Assembly: GCA_947303465.1 (NCBI GenBank) | Contig: CAMYYI010000005.1 | Span: 1-64,000 of the forward strand | DNA: 64,000 nucleotides | Direction of reading: 5' to 3' | DNA from: an uncultured Bacteroidales bacterium | GTDB taxonomy: Bacteria > Bacteroidota > Bacteroidia > Bacteroidales > UBA932 | In this document: in pieces, positions 9,156 through 19,632 of the stretch | Numbering within the stretch: the first letter of the stretch is position 1 | How the letters are laid out: every line of letters starts with the position of its first letter | Notes under the pieces: generated by a model | What the model was told of the DNA's origin: nothing | The model's database searches: none | The model's input: the letters and a program-made list of their open reading frames with translations, nothing else | Made by a program: the position numbers and the translations under genes

Positions 9156-10619
9156 ATGAAAGCGGAATTAAAAAACAGAAAGGCGAAAGCCGGCTTGCTG
9201 CTGATTGCTTCGCCCCGGTTCAAGAACCTCTCCGGTCCCAGGCGCGGAACCTATGGCGAGCGTAAGGACAAGGTGGTCAAAGAGATCAAGGCCACCATGG
9301 ACTTTCTGGACCTGGTAGATCCGGGTATAGTTTACGAGAGGGAAGATGCCGAAAAGGCGCTCAAACTATTCTTCGCCGAGGACGTGGACTTCGTGTATGC
9401 GGAATTCCTCTCCTGGAGCGAGGACTTTGCGTGGATACGCTTCCTCAGGGACTGCCCCGAGGTTCCGATTATCTTCTGTAACGTAGCAAAGCCCCGCATG
9501 AGCTTTGAAACCACCCTGGACGAGGATGATTTTGTGGATTACCTCTGCGCCGGTACGCTGGTGGGCTCCCTGGAGGGCTCCGGCAGCGTCAAACGCGTGC
9601 CACGCAAAAACGTCCGCACTGTCATGGGCACCCGTGAACAGATTACGGAAAAGGTACGCGTCTTTGCCGATGCAGCCCGCGTTCGCAGCATCCTGCGCCG
9701 TTCCAACGTAGGTCTCATGGCCAATATGAACGAGGCCATGTGGAGCACCTACTTCGATAATTACGACCTCTTCACCAAGATTGGACCGGAGATTCACTAT
9801 CTGCCGTACAGCGACTATGGAATAGAGATCGGGAACCTTTCTGATGAGGAAGTGAAGGCCTACGCCGACGAGCTTACATCAAAGTACAAGATGATGCCCG
9901 ATGTAGAGTACGACAAGTTCATAGGTTGCGTAAAGGCTACGCTTGCCATCAAGAAGATGGCCCAGAAGAACGATATAGACTGCTACGTGTACAACGACAT
10001 AGACCAGGCGACTTTCCGCACAGCAGGCTGCCGGGCCGGGTTCTATCCGCAGTGGTTCAACGAAAACGTAAGCGTGCTGGTGCCTGAGGCCGATATCGGT
10101 GCAGGACTTGCCACCTACATACTCAAGCTCCTTACCGGAAAGAATATCAACTTCATCGAACCCTTCCATATCGAGGACGACTTCGGCACCTTCGCCGGAG
10201 GCCATGCCGGCCCCAACGACCACAACGACCCCCAGTGGCAGGACAACGTGATTATTTCCCGTGACGTCCGCTTTGCCAAGACCAGCTGGAAGTATGCAGG
10301 AGCTCCCTTTGCCTGGTACCGGATAAGCCCCGGCATGAAGACGGTGGCCGGCCTGTACGAGGAAGACGGCAAGTACAAGCTGGTGGCTTTCATGGCGGAG
10401 AGCCTGGATGCCAAAGATACGCCGCAAAGCAGCAAAAAGCATCTTCTGGCAACGTACAGCCATACTATCTTCAAACCCGTCGTTCCTGTCAAGGAACTGT
10501 TCGAGCAGCTTCTGAAGATAGGCGTCACTCAGCATTACGCTATAGTGGACGGCGACTGGCGTCCTCAGCTTGAGGCGCTGGCGGAGATTATGGGATTTGA
10601 ATTTTTTGATATCAGGTAG
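9156..10619 (+). CDS. L-fucose/L-arabinose isomerase-like sugar isomerase
   Basis: 487 aa; overall pattern of the fucose/arabinose isomerase superfamily; sits between a sugar MFS gene and a PMI-like gene. Confidence 0.6.
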   Translation: MKAELKNRKAKAGLLLIASPRFKNLSGPRRGTYGERKDKVVKEIKATMDFLDLVDPGIVYEREDAEKALKLFFAEDVDFVYAEFLSWSEDFAWIRFLRDCPEVPIIFCNVAKPRMSFETTLDEDDFVDYLCAGTLVGSLEGSGSVKRVPRKNVRTVMGTREQITEKVRVFADAARVRSILRRSNVGLMANMNEAMWSTYFDNYDLFTKIGPEIHYLPYSDYGIEIGNLSDEEVKAYADELTSKYKMMPDVEYDKFIGCVKATLAIKKMAQKNDIDCYVYNDIDQATFRTAGCRAGFYPQWFNENVSVLVPEADIGAGLATYILKLLTGKNINFIEPFHIEDDFGTFAGGHAGPNDHNDPQWQDNVIISRDVRFAKTSWKYAGAPFAWYRISPGMKTVAGLYEEDGKYKLVAFMAESLDAKDTPQSSKKHLLATYSHTIFKPVVPVKELFEQLLKIGVTQHYAIVDGDWRPQLEALAEIMGFEFFDIR

Positions 10620-10621
10620 AT

Positions 10622-12493
10622 ATGAGTTTCATGTATAATCCGTTCCCCTTCGACGACCGCAAGGCCGTCAACAGGCCGGAACTCAGCAATAAGACAGTAG
10701 AATCAATAGTGTCCGGAGGCACTCCCAACGTAGCCAAAAAATTCGTTGCCGGGCTGGCTGCAAAGGCCGCAAAGGAGGGCGTGATAGTAGGATTCGACGG
10801 CTACACCACCGCCAGATGGGACCTTTTCCTGAACCTCATGGCCCGCGAATGTGACCTTCTTGGGCTGGAATTCGAGGCTGTGGACTGCAACGCCGCCACA
10901 CTTAAGAGCGGCAAAGAGATAGATGCCATAATCGATCCCATGCTCATCTGGGATACCAAGATAGACCCCACCCTGCTCTACGGCAAAGTGTATCACGGCG
11001 GATACAAGGGGCTGATCGACCCGGCCGGAGCGGAGGCATTCAAAAATGCAGTTCCGGGAAAGAAAGCCGCCGGAAAGATAGTCGCCGTCTATGGTTACGG
11101 CTGCCTGATGAAAGAGTTCCGCAGCCTGTACGACGTCAGGTGCTGGTTCGACATCACCCCTATGAAGTCCATGCTGCGCATACGTGCAGGAGAGTATGCC
11201 AACTTGGGTAAGAAGCACACCGGTATCATCAACCGTACCATACGCCGCTGCTACTACTGCGACTTCGAGAATGCGGTGCAGCTGCGTAAAGAGCTTTTTA
11301 CCACCGGGGAACTCGACTGGTACTTCCTGGACAACGACAGAGCCAATCTCCAGATGATGCCGTATGCCTCCTTTGCAGACATCTGTGCAACGCTGGTGAA
11401 GTATCCATTCCGTGCAAAGCCCTGCTATCTTGAGGGGGTCTGGGGCGGTACTTACATGAAGAAGCTACGTAACCTTCCGGAGAAGATGCGCAACGCCGCC
11501 TGGGTGTTCGACTTCATCCCCATGGAGGTGAGCGTCCAGGTTGAGGCCGGTTCCGAACTCCTCGACATCAACTACTGCTCCTTCGTGCACAAGGAAGGCA
11601 TAAACCTGATGGGAGAAAGCTGCGTCCGCAAGTACAAGGGCTATTTCCCCATACGCTTCAACTGGGACGACAGCTATCATTCCACCGGTAACATGAGCAT
11701 ACAGTGCCACTCCGGCGGCCCGTACAATGTAGAGAACTACAACGAGTTCGGACGTCAGGACGAGAGCTACTACGTCGTCATCACCGGTCACGAGGCAAAG
11801 ACCTTCATAGGCTTCCGCGACGACGCCGACATCCCCGCATTCTTCCGCGAGATAGAGGCGGCTGATACCGAGCATAAGGAGTGCGACTACATGAAGTACG
11901 TGAGCTACGAGGAGTCGGTGCCCGGCCTGCAGGTGATGCTGCCCGCCGGTACCATCCATTCAAGCGGCCGTAACCAGGTTATCCTTGAGATCGGTTCGCT
12001 CACCATCGGCTCGTATACTTACAAGATGTACGACTATCTCCGTCTCGATTTCGACGGCAAGCAGCGCCCCATCCATACCCGTCTTGGCGAGCTCAACGTG
12101 CGTCAGGACCGCCGGCACAGCGTGATTCACGATCCGGAGAGCCCCGAGTACATAGTGCAGAAGCCCCGCCTCGACTGCGAGGGTCCCGGCTGGCAGGAGT
12201 ACATCCTGGGCGAGAATCCCCAGATGTACATATCCCTGCGTCGTCTGGAGTTCGAGAAGAGCTGCGAACAGGATACGCGCGGCGAGAAGTTCCATGTGCT
12301 TACACTGGTGGACGGTGAGCGCGTTCGTATACGCAGCGTGGAGCATCCGGAGCGCTATTTCGACCTCGACTTCATGGAGATTGCCTGCGTGCCTGCGACC
12401 ATGGGCAAGTACGTGATAGAGAACCTCGGCAGGGAGCCGATACGCGTCCATAAGACTTGTCTGAGAGACGGATATGAAAACGATCCTGCTTGA
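10622..12493 (+). CDS. class I mannose-6-phosphate isomerase-like cupin protein with an extra N-terminal domain
   Basis: C-terminal half has YLEGVWGGTYMKKL and LPAGTIHSSGRNQVILEIG...KMYDYLRLD typical of PMI-like cupins. The N-terminal ~240 aa is not part of canonical ManA. Confidence 0.65.
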   Translation: MSFMYNPFPFDDRKAVNRPELSNKTVESIVSGGTPNVAKKFVAGLAAKAAKEGVIVGFDGYTTARWDLFLNLMARECDLLGLEFEAVDCNAATLKSGKEIDAIIDPMLIWDTKIDPTLLYGKVYHGGYKGLIDPAGAEAFKNAVPGKKAAGKIVAVYGYGCLMKEFRSLYDVRCWFDITPMKSMLRIRAGEYANLGKKHTGIINRTIRRCYYCDFENAVQLRKELFTTGELDWYFLDNDRANLQMMPYASFADICATLVKYPFRAKPCYLEGVWGGTYMKKLRNLPEKMRNAAWVFDFIPMEVSVQVEAGSELLDINYCSFVHKEGINLMGESCVRKYKGYFPIRFNWDDSYHSTGNMSIQCHSGGPYNVENYNEFGRQDESYYVVITGHEAKTFIGFRDDADIPAFFREIEAADTEHKECDYMKYVSYEESVPGLQVMLPAGTIHSSGRNQVILEIGSLTIGSYTYKMYDYLRLDFDGKQRPIHTRLGELNVRQDRRHSVIHDPESPEYIVQKPRLDCEGPGWQEYILGENPQMYISLRRLEFEKSCEQDTRGEKFHVLTLVDGERVRIRSVEHPERYFDLDFMEIACVPATMGKYVIENLGREPIRVHKTCLRDGYENDPA

Positions 12494-13247
12494 CGTAGGC
12501 GGCACTTTCATCAAATGCTCCGACGGTCGTGAGATTCCCATCGATTCTGCGGGAAGCCGCGAGTCGATTGTGGCGTCCCTGCGCGAAGCGGTTGGAGATG
12601 CCGGGGCGGCCGCGGTGGCCATCCCCGGCCCCTTCGACTACGGGCGGGGCGTATTCCTGATGAAGCACAAGTTTGCGTCGGTTTACGGGGAGAGTTTTGC
12701 GGATATTGTAGGTCTTTCCGGCTGTCGATGCCGTTTCATCCACGACGTTAACGCCATGCTTCTCGGTGAGATGACATGCGGAGCAGGGAAGGATGTAAGC
12801 AGGGTGGCGCTGGTTACTCTGGGCACCGGCCTCGGTTTTTCAATAGGCATTGACGGACAGATACTTATGAACGAATCCGGGGGGCCTAAGCTGTCCCTTT
12901 GGAACATGCCTTACCGGGACGGCATCCTGGAAGATTATGTGTCTAAACGCGGCTTCCTCCGCGGCTACGAGGGCATAACGGTAAAAGATCTTGCCGATAT
13001 GGCCCGTTCCGGCGACGCTGCGGCGGCTGCCCGTTTCCGCGAGGTCGGAGGCATTCTGGCAGAAGCCATTGCCCCCATCATGAAGGAATACGGCATAGAA
13101 TGCCTGCTCTTCGGCGGCCAGATTTCCCGCTCCTTCGACCTCTTCGGCCCGTCGCTGCAGGAGATTCTTCCGGTTAAACGCATAAGCCCGGTCTCCGACA
13201 TAAGCAACGCCACCTTTAACGGATTGAAAGCCTTGCTTGCGCAATAG
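12474..13247 (+). CDS. ROK family sugar kinase
   Basis: LLDVGGTFIKCSDG, AVAIPGPFDYGRG and VTLGTGLGFSIGIDG. Overlaps the upstream gene by 20 nt. Confidence 0.85.
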   Translation: MKTILLDVGGTFIKCSDGREIPIDSAGSRESIVASLREAVGDAGAAAVAIPGPFDYGRGVFLMKHKFASVYGESFADIVGLSGCRCRFIHDVNAMLLGEMTCGAGKDVSRVALVTLGTGLGFSIGIDGQILMNESGGPKLSLWNMPYRDGILEDYVSKRGFLRGYEGITVKDLADMARSGDAAAAARFREVGGILAEAIAPIMKEYGIECLLFGGQISRSFDLFGPSLQEILPVKRISPVSDISNATFNGLKALLAQ

Positions 13248-13254
13248 AGTTGAG

Positions 13255-13346
13255 ATAGCCAAAAGCGGCAGACCCCGATCGATTTTGAAAATGCGCAGCA
13301 TTTTTGTATCATGAGCGAGGGGGTCTGCCGCTTTTGGCTATTTTTT
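13255..13346 (+). terminator. long-stem intrinsic terminator-like hairpin
   Basis: Perfect 22-bp arms atagccaaaagcggcagacccc (13255-13276) and ggggtctgccgcttttggctat (13320-13341), then T6. Confidence 0.75.
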
Positions 13347-13383
13347 GCTATCTTTGCGTCCGGAAATTAACAAGCAAAAAGAT

Positions 13384-14904
13384 ATGGCAAAGAAAGTTCT
13401 CCTTATGATTCTGGACGGTTGGGGTGAAGGCCGCCACGACCGCAGCAACGCGATATACACTCAGGGCGCGCCGTTTATAGACAGCCTCCGCGCAAAATAT
13501 CCCATGGCTCACCTGCATGCCTGCGGCGAGTACGTAGGTCTGCCGGACGGCCAGATGGGAAACTCCGAGGTGGGTCACATGAACCTCGGTGCCGGCCGCG
13601 TGGTGTATCAGGACCTGGTTAAGGTGAACATGGCCTGCCGCAAGCATGAACTCCTGAAAAACAAGGAAATACGTGCCGCTTACGACTATGTTAAGGCCTC
13701 CGGAAAGAAGCTTCATTTCTTCGGTCTCTGCTCCCACGGCGGAGTGCATTCTTCCCTGGAGCATCTCTATGAGTTCCTGGCAGATGCAAAGAACGAGGGC
13801 TTGGACAAAGTGTTCGTGCATTGCTTTATGGACGGTCGCGATACCGATCCGCGCAGCGGCTACGGCTTCGTGAAGGAGCTGGAAGAGAAGATGGCTCAGA
13901 CTACCGGACGCATCGCTACAGTATGCGGACGTTTCTATGCCATGGACCGCGACAAGCGCTGGGGCCGTATCAAAGAGGCTTACGACATGCTGGTAGAGGG
14001 TAAGGGAGCACAGTTCACCAGTGCTCTCGAAGGCATCCAGGCATCATACGATGCAGAGGTGACCGACGAGTTCATCAAGCCTATAGTAATAACCGAGGGC
14101 GGAAAGCCTCTTGCTACCGTAGAAGAGGGCGACTGCGTAATCTTCTACAACTTCCGCAACGACCGCGCCCGCGAACTTACCAACGTGCTTACCCAGAACG
14201 ACATGCCGGAAGAAGGCATGCACACCATACCGCTGTATTATTGCACCCTTACGCCCTACGATGCGTCCTTCACCGGCCTGCATATACTCTTCCCCAAGGA
14301 AGAGGTTACAGATACGCTCGGTGAGACCATTTCCAAGGCCGGCCTCAGGCAGCTGCGTATTGCAGAGACTGAGAAATACGCCCACGTGACCTTCTTCTTC
14401 AACGGAGGCCGTGAGACCCCGTTCGAGGGTGAGGACCGCATCCTGGTGAATTCCCCGAAGGTCGCAACTTATGACCTGCAGCCCGAGATGAGCGCTGTTG
14501 AGGTTACCGACCGCCTCTGCGAAGCCATACGCAGCGAGCGCAACGACCTTATCATACTCAACTATGCCAACGGCGACATGGTGGGCCATACCGGAGTATA
14601 CAAGGCCATATGCAATGCCGTAGGATGCATAGACGGATGTGTGGAGACCACCATTACATGTGCGCTCAATCACGGTTATACGGTTCTGCTGACTGCAGAC
14701 CACGGCAATGCCGACTATGCCGTTAACGAGGATGGCAGCCCCAACACCGCCCACTCCCTTAATATGGTACAGTTCATAGTGATAGGGGCTGGCGATGAAG
14801 TCAAAACCGTGAAGGACGGCGCCCTTTGCAACGTCGCCCCCACGATTCTCAAGTTGATGGGAATCCCTCAGCCTGCGGCTATGACCGCAGAGCCGCTGCT
14901 CTGA
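13384..14904 (+). CDS. gpmI: 2,3-bisphosphoglycerate-independent phosphoglycerate mutase
   Basis: [39 protein letters not shown] and [11 protein letters not shown]. Confidence 0.97.
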   Translation: MAKKVLLMILDGWGEGRHDRSNAIYTQGAPFIDSLRAKYPMAHLHACGEYVGLPDGQMGNSEVGHMNLGAGRVVYQDLVKVNMACRKHELLKNKEIRAAYDYVKASGKKLHFFGLCSHGGVHSSLEHLYEFLADAKNEGLDKVFVHCFMDGRDTDPRSGYGFVKELEEKMAQTTGRIATVCGRFYAMDRDKRWGRIKEAYDMLVEGKGAQFTSALEGIQASYDAEVTDEFIKPIVITEGGKPLATVEEGDCVIFYNFRNDRARELTNVLTQNDMPEEGMHTIPLYYCTLTPYDASFTGLHILFPKEEVTDTLGETISKAGLRQLRIAETEKYAHVTFFFNGGRETPFEGEDRILVNSPKVATYDLQPEMSAVEVTDRLCEAIRSERNDLIILNYANGDMVGHTGVYKAICNAVGCIDGCVETTITCALNHGYTVLLTADHGNADYAVNEDGSPNTAHSLNMVQFIVIGAGDEVKTVKDGALCNVAPTILKLMGIPQPAAMTAEPLL

Positions 14905-14996
14905 CGATCAGCGGCCCAAGGGCTACACGTTACCCCCTGGCGGCAGAGGCCGCCTTCCCCTCGGGGGACTGCTCTGACGATCAGCGGCCCAAGGGC
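14896..14996. repeat. palindromic element flanked by 28-bp direct repeats
   Basis: ctgctctgacgatcagcggcccaagggc at 14896-14923 and 14969-14996. Between them: cacgttaccccctggcggcagaggccgccttcccctcggggg. Confidence 0.85.
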
Positions 14997-17453
14997 CTAA
15001 AGAGTAAAGTCGTAATAAACCCTTTCCTCGGTGCCGTCGTAATAACTCAGGACGGCTGTGTAGGTGTGTGTGCCTGCTGCGAGTGTTGACAGGGCAACGG
15101 GAGCATCCACAGCTACGCCGTCAAGGTACCACTCGGTGGCATATACGGTTTTTGTCGAGGATGGCACTACAACGGGAACATCATCTTTAAGCTTTATGAA
15201 TGCCAGGCCGTAGTAATTCAACTCTGGTTTCACCGACTCCTTAATAGTGGCGGCAATCGTAAAACTGAGATACACGCCGCCCTGCCAGCTGATAGGAACC
15301 CAGGTGTAACTACTGTTAAGGAAGTCCGTGCTCTGCCATGTTCCGTTGTTATCGTTCGTCAGCGCGTCGCTGAGATATACTTTGATTCCTTTAGTATTAC
15401 CCGTTATGGCGTATCCTATATTCACGTTGGCGCCTTGGGGTATAGCGATGTCCGCATCGCTCACATCAATCGTCGTATAGTAATCAGAAACGAATTGGTC
15501 CGTAACATCCCTTAGCAGCGCACATTTGCCTCCAACGTCTACTATGACGTAAACCTTATCGTAATCCTTTGGTGCTACCAGGAACGAGATGCTTTCCAAA
15601 GAAGAGCCTACTGCCTTCGTGGACGCCAGCTCGTCAGCGGAGTAATGAACAGCCAGCGCTATCTGAGACTCAGTGAATGTGGCATAGTACAGATTGGAGT
15701 CGTAGTTGTAGCGCATGAGATCGTATTTCTTGCCTTCGCCCAACTGCAACATGTAGAAGTCCTGAATAGTGAAACGGTTTTCGATTGGAACGTTCGTGGA
15801 TATGGGGGTATATCCATCTGCCCGAACCGTAAGTATCTGATAGTTGCCTGCGGAATTCGACAGGGTAAGCTCGTAATAACCATCGGCGTTGGAATAAGCT
15901 ATGGTATCTCCGCTCAGATGTCCGGGAGCCTTGGCCGGAACGAACATATACTCAGACTGGGTGAGCGTAACCTCGGCCCCTTCCAGAGGATTCCCTGAAG
16001 AATCGTAAACATAACCGACCACCTGCTGGGAGTAAGATACGGCAGCCGTAAAGCTGGATTTGGAGCCGTCGAAGGCTATGTTGCTGAGGAGAACTCCGGT
16101 TTGCTGGCCGTCCCATCCTGTCAGGGCAAGAGTAGTGCCTCCGATCTTTCCGGGGAAGACATATTGGTTATTGCCGGTTGACTCAATGACGTAGTAACAT
16201 GGATGCCCTCCATACTCGTTGATGCTGTTGGTATACTCCCACAGTTCTGCCGCGGATTTGCCGTCGCCTACTATCCGTGAACTCTTGTCTACGTGGTAAA
16301 CCAGCATGCCGTACTGTCCAATTGCGCTGTCCCATTTGTAATTGTCGCGGCATTCCATTATGAAGTACTCGCCACCGGCGGTACTGGCGCTGGTATAAGC
16401 CTTGTCGTTACGGACAGGTTCCAAAATATAGGAACCGGTGCTCAACTCCTGAGGGTAATCCATCCACCCAAGCATGTTGCGTTCTATGGCACTTAAGAAA
16501 GGAGGCCTGCGGCCGCCGTCGTTGTAGCTGCCTGACGCCATCAGATCGAACTGGTTGGTGGTAAAAACGTTTTCGCCGTTTTTCTCGTAATCCACATCGT
16601 AAAAATCCGGAATGCCGAGGGAGTGGGCGAACTCATGGCAGGTAGTGCCAATGTGGCACATGTTTTTGCCTCTGTATCCTTCGAGTTCGGACGTGCAGAA
16701 GTAGCGTACAAACCGCTTGCTTCCTATCATTCCGAAGTTGCCGGTGGACTGGTGCGGCCAGATGGATTCTTTACCGGCTCCTTCCGCCTCGTTGTGCCCG
16801 GGGTAGTAGAACAACACCATGTCGATGGTTCCGTTGTTGTCTGTGTCGTAGTCGTCCACGTTAATCTGGCCTGCCAACTGTTCGTATGCTTCCAGGATAG
16901 CGTTATAGACTCCGTTATTGTCATAATACTCGGAAGAATTACTGAGCGTCACAGGACCGAATACGTCAAAATGCGGATTGTACTGCCCGTTTGAGTTGTC
17001 CACATAGTAGTCGTGAACCGAACCGATGGCGCCGTTGTAATCGTAACCTTCCTTATTCAGCATGTCATCGAAAGCCTGGTGGGGGTTGTCTATGACGAAG
17101 GTGGAATCGGTGAAATTGGCCAGGATGCAGAGTACCCTGCGGTTGCCGAAGTTTGTTTCCCTATGTTCCTCATAAGATGCCCAGGCGGCCCTTTTGGGCG
17201 CTTCTGCCGCCTTTCTGCGCCTGGCTTCAAACGTCTTCATGGAAACCTGGCGGAAGAAGCCGTCCGAGGATTTCTCTACTATCCGGCCTTTCTGGTCGGT
17301 CGTCCAGTGGAAAAACTCGTCTCCGTGATTCTGAAGGGTAAGGACGGTGCCGTCGGGCTGCCTGTAAGTGTATTTGCCCGGGCGTGCGGGGACGGCCATT
17401 GCCATGACGGCCGTTCCGAGAACCAAAAGAGTTATAGTAAGTATCTTTTTCAT
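14997..17453 (-). CDS. secreted M6-type metalloprotease domain protein with carboxypeptidase-regulatory-like domain
   Basis: Signal peptide; TTCHEFAHSLGIPDFYDVDYE zinc motif; VVGYVYDSSGNPLEGAEVTLTQ domain. Confidence 0.85.
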   Translation of the reverse strand: MKKILTITLLVLGTAVMAMAVPARPGKYTYRQPDGTVLTLQNHGDEFFHWTTDQKGRIVEKSSDGFFRQVSMKTFEARRRKAAEAPKRAAWASYEEHRETNFGNRRVLCILANFTDSTFVIDNPHQAFDDMLNKEGYDYNGAIGSVHDYYVDNSNGQYNPHFDVFGPVTLSNSSEYYDNNGVYNAILEAYEQLAGQINVDDYDTDNNGTIDMVLFYYPGHNEAEGAGKESIWPHQSTGNFGMIGSKRFVRYFCTSELEGYRGKNMCHIGTTCHEFAHSLGIPDFYDVDYEKNGENVFTTNQFDLMASGSYNDGGRRPPFLSAIERNMLGWMDYPQELSTGSYILEPVRNDKAYTSASTAGGEYFIMECRDNYKWDSAIGQYGMLVYHVDKSSRIVGDGKSAAELWEYTNSINEYGGHPCYYVIESTGNNQYVFPGKIGGTTLALTGWDGQQTGVLLSNIAFDGSKSSFTAAVSYSQQVVGYVYDSSGNPLEGAEVTLTQSEYMFVPAKAPGHLSGDTIAYSNADGYYELTLSNSAGNYQILTVRADGYTPISTNVPIENRFTIQDFYMLQLGEGKKYDLMRYNYDSNLYYATFTESQIALAVHYSADELASTKAVGSSLESISFLVAPKDYDKVYVIVDVGGKCALLRDVTDQFVSDYYTTIDVSDADIAIPQGANVNIGYAITGNTKGIKVYLSDALTNDNNGTWQSTDFLNSSYTWVPISWQGGVYLSFTIAATIKESVKPELNYYGLAFIKLKDDVPVVVPSSTKTVYATEWYLDGVAVDAPVALSTLAAGTHTYTAVLSYYDGTEERVYYDFTL

Positions 17454-17458
17454 GGCCC

Positions 17459-18631
17459 TTAGAATCTTAAGACAAACAACGATTTCCCGGAACTGAGGGT
17501 GAGAATGCCTCCGTCCAGCGAATCAACGGTCATCTGATAATCTGCGGAAGACTGCTCCTCGCCGGCCAGGCTTTCGCTCAGCGATGCCTGGAACTGGCTT
17601 CCGGGTACTATGTCGGCGGGTATGGGGCCAACTTCGATTACCCGGAGTTCGGAAGGATTGATGAAACGCACCCAGACGTTCCCCTCGGCTTTGTAAATGT
17701 TAACCTGCTCCGAGGCCGGATCATATACGTGGGAGTTGCCGGCTTCCGGATAGATGCCGAGCGATTCATCACTCTCGCCCTGACTTATGATTACCTCCAC
17801 TGCAGCCATTTGTACGGCATGGTTGCGTTGGAGCACGACGGATTTGTCCGTTGTTTTTTCGAAAGTGCCTCCGTTGTCATCGGTGACCGTCAGCGTAAAA
17901 CCATTGGAGAAGGTCATGGGGAGCAGAGTCATCCAGAACGATACCGGTGTTTCTCCGTTCAGCTCGACAGGATTCTCCGCTGTAAGGGTGATTTCGTCCG
18001 ATGCTCCTTCCTGGGCTATCTGGCAATCGGGAACGTCTCCTGCTGATACCACTACGGTGCCGGCCAGCAATTCACCGTTGTTGCCTTTGATGCTCAACGA
18101 TTTGACTTTCACTCCCTGGCCTGTCAGCCGGAAGCCCAGGCAGCAGCATGCGTTCTTGAATCCCATGCTGTTGTTCTCGCTCACGGCAACCATCAGATGG
18201 GCGTCCGGGTCGAAACTCCCGTCGTGCAGCACTTGATTGGCGGGAAGGGTAAGACTCATGACTCCGGAAGAATTTATGCTGTTGGTCTCGCGCCAAGGGT
18301 ATGCGGCGAAGAACTTGTCCAAAGCTTCAGGCTGACCGGATGCCTGGGCGCTCAGTTGGAAGCTGCCGGACTTGTCGCCGTCTTTACCGAGGAAAGCGTA
18401 GCAATCGTTCCGGGTGCTCTTTTCGAAAACGCTTATACGGTCGCCGGCGTTCCAGAACAGTTTACATGATTCGTCCATGTAGGCCTTGGACTCTCCTCCC
18501 TGCTCCAGCCCGGCGTGGATAATCCGTACAGGGACTACGGAGGCCTGGACTTCTTCAGTCTCACCGTTCTTGCAGGAGAACAGAAGGAGGGGCAATCCGC
18601 ATAACAGCAGCAATTTTATGCCTTTCATCAT
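17459..18631 (-). CDS. lipoprotein, fimbrillin-like
   Basis: MMKGIKLLLLCGLPLLLFSCKNG lipobox. Region AYMDESCKLFWNAGDRISVF is typical of fimbrillin-like proteins. Confidence 0.6.
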   Translation of the reverse strand: MMKGIKLLLLCGLPLLLFSCKNGETEEVQASVVPVRIIHAGLEQGGESKAYMDESCKLFWNAGDRISVFEKSTRNDCYAFLGKDGDKSGSFQLSAQASGQPEALDKFFAAYPWRETNSINSSGVMSLTLPANQVLHDGSFDPDAHLMVAVSENNSMGFKNACCCLGFRLTGQGVKVKSLSIKGNNGELLAGTVVVSAGDVPDCQIAQEGASDEITLTAENPVELNGETPVSFWMTLLPMTFSNGFTLTVTDDNGGTFEKTTDKSVVLQRNHAVQMAAVEVIISQGESDESLGIYPEAGNSHVYDPASEQVNIYKAEGNVWVRFINPSELRVIEVGPIPADIVPGSQFQASLSESLAGEEQSSADYQMTVDSLDGGILTLSSGKSLFVLRF

Positions 18632-18711
18632 GAGGTTGAAATATCGTTGATTTGCAAATATAAAAAAATAAGCGATTTTTACGTACATTTGCATATTAAT
18701 AGTTTACTCGC

Positions 18712-19623
18712 ATGTACCGACTGGAACCGATTTTACGCCCCATGGTCTGGGGCTCGGAATTGTGGGTGCTCTCCGGCTACAAGGAGAGGATATCCGTAGT
18801 CTCCGACGGCCCGTACAAGGGCCTTACAATCAATGAATTGGTGGCTCAAGAAAAGGAGCGCCTGGTAGGCAGGTCCGTTTACCGGCGCTACGGTGACGAG
18901 TTCCCGCTGCTGGTAAAGTTCCTGGATGTCCACGATGCGCTGAGCATTCAGGTCCACCCTTCCGAGGAACTGGCACAGAAACGCCACGGAGCCCATGGCA
19001 AGACCGAGATGTGGTATGTCATACGGGCGGAGGAAAACGCCGAGCTCATGGCCGGCTTCTCCCAGCCCATAACCCCCGGGGAGTATTGCCGCAGGGTGGA
19101 AGACGGAAGCATCACGGATGTCCTGGCCCACCACAATATTGCTGCAGGAGATGTGTTCTTTATCCCTACGGGGCGCGTCCATGCCTTGTGCAAGGGGAGC
19201 TATATCGCTGAAATCCAGCAGACTTCGGACATGACATACCGTATCTACGACTACAATCGTCCCGGCCTTGACGGAAAGCCCCGCCAGCTCCATACCGAGC
19301 TTGCCAAAGATGCGCTCGACTACAAGGTTTACGATGAATACAAGACTCCGTACACTCCTCTTAAGGATGCCGAGGTGCAGCTGGTCAGCTGCGAGTATTT
19401 CACGACTTCCGTGATAGACCTGGATGCCCCTCTGGTTAAGGATCTCAAAGGCCTTGACAGTTTTCTCATAGTCATGTGCCTGGAGGGTGGAGGCACGCTG
19501 CGCACAGGCGACGGAGTTGCCGATATAGCAGCTGACGGCTGCATACTGGTGCCTGCGAGCGCGGATTCGATTGAGTTTATTCCCGGCCCCGCCGGAATGA
19601 AGGCGCTGCTCAGTCATGTTTAG
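18712..19623 (+). CDS. manA: mannose-6-phosphate isomerase, class I
   Basis: LVKFLDVHDALSIQVHPSEELAQ, TEMWYVI and FIPTGRVHALCKGSYIAEIQQTSDMTYRIYDYNR. Confidence 0.93.
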   Translation: MYRLEPILRPMVWGSELWVLSGYKERISVVSDGPYKGLTINELVAQEKERLVGRSVYRRYGDEFPLLVKFLDVHDALSIQVHPSEELAQKRHGAHGKTEMWYVIRAEENAELMAGFSQPITPGEYCRRVEDGSITDVLAHHNIAAGDVFFIPTGRVHALCKGSYIAEIQQTSDMTYRIYDYNRPGLDGKPRQLHTELAKDALDYKVYDEYKTPYTPLKDAEVQLVSCEYFTTSVIDLDAPLVKDLKGLDSFLIVMCLEGGGTLRTGDGVADIAADGCILVPASADSIEFIPGPAGMKALLSHV

Positions 19624-19632
19624 CATAATCTG

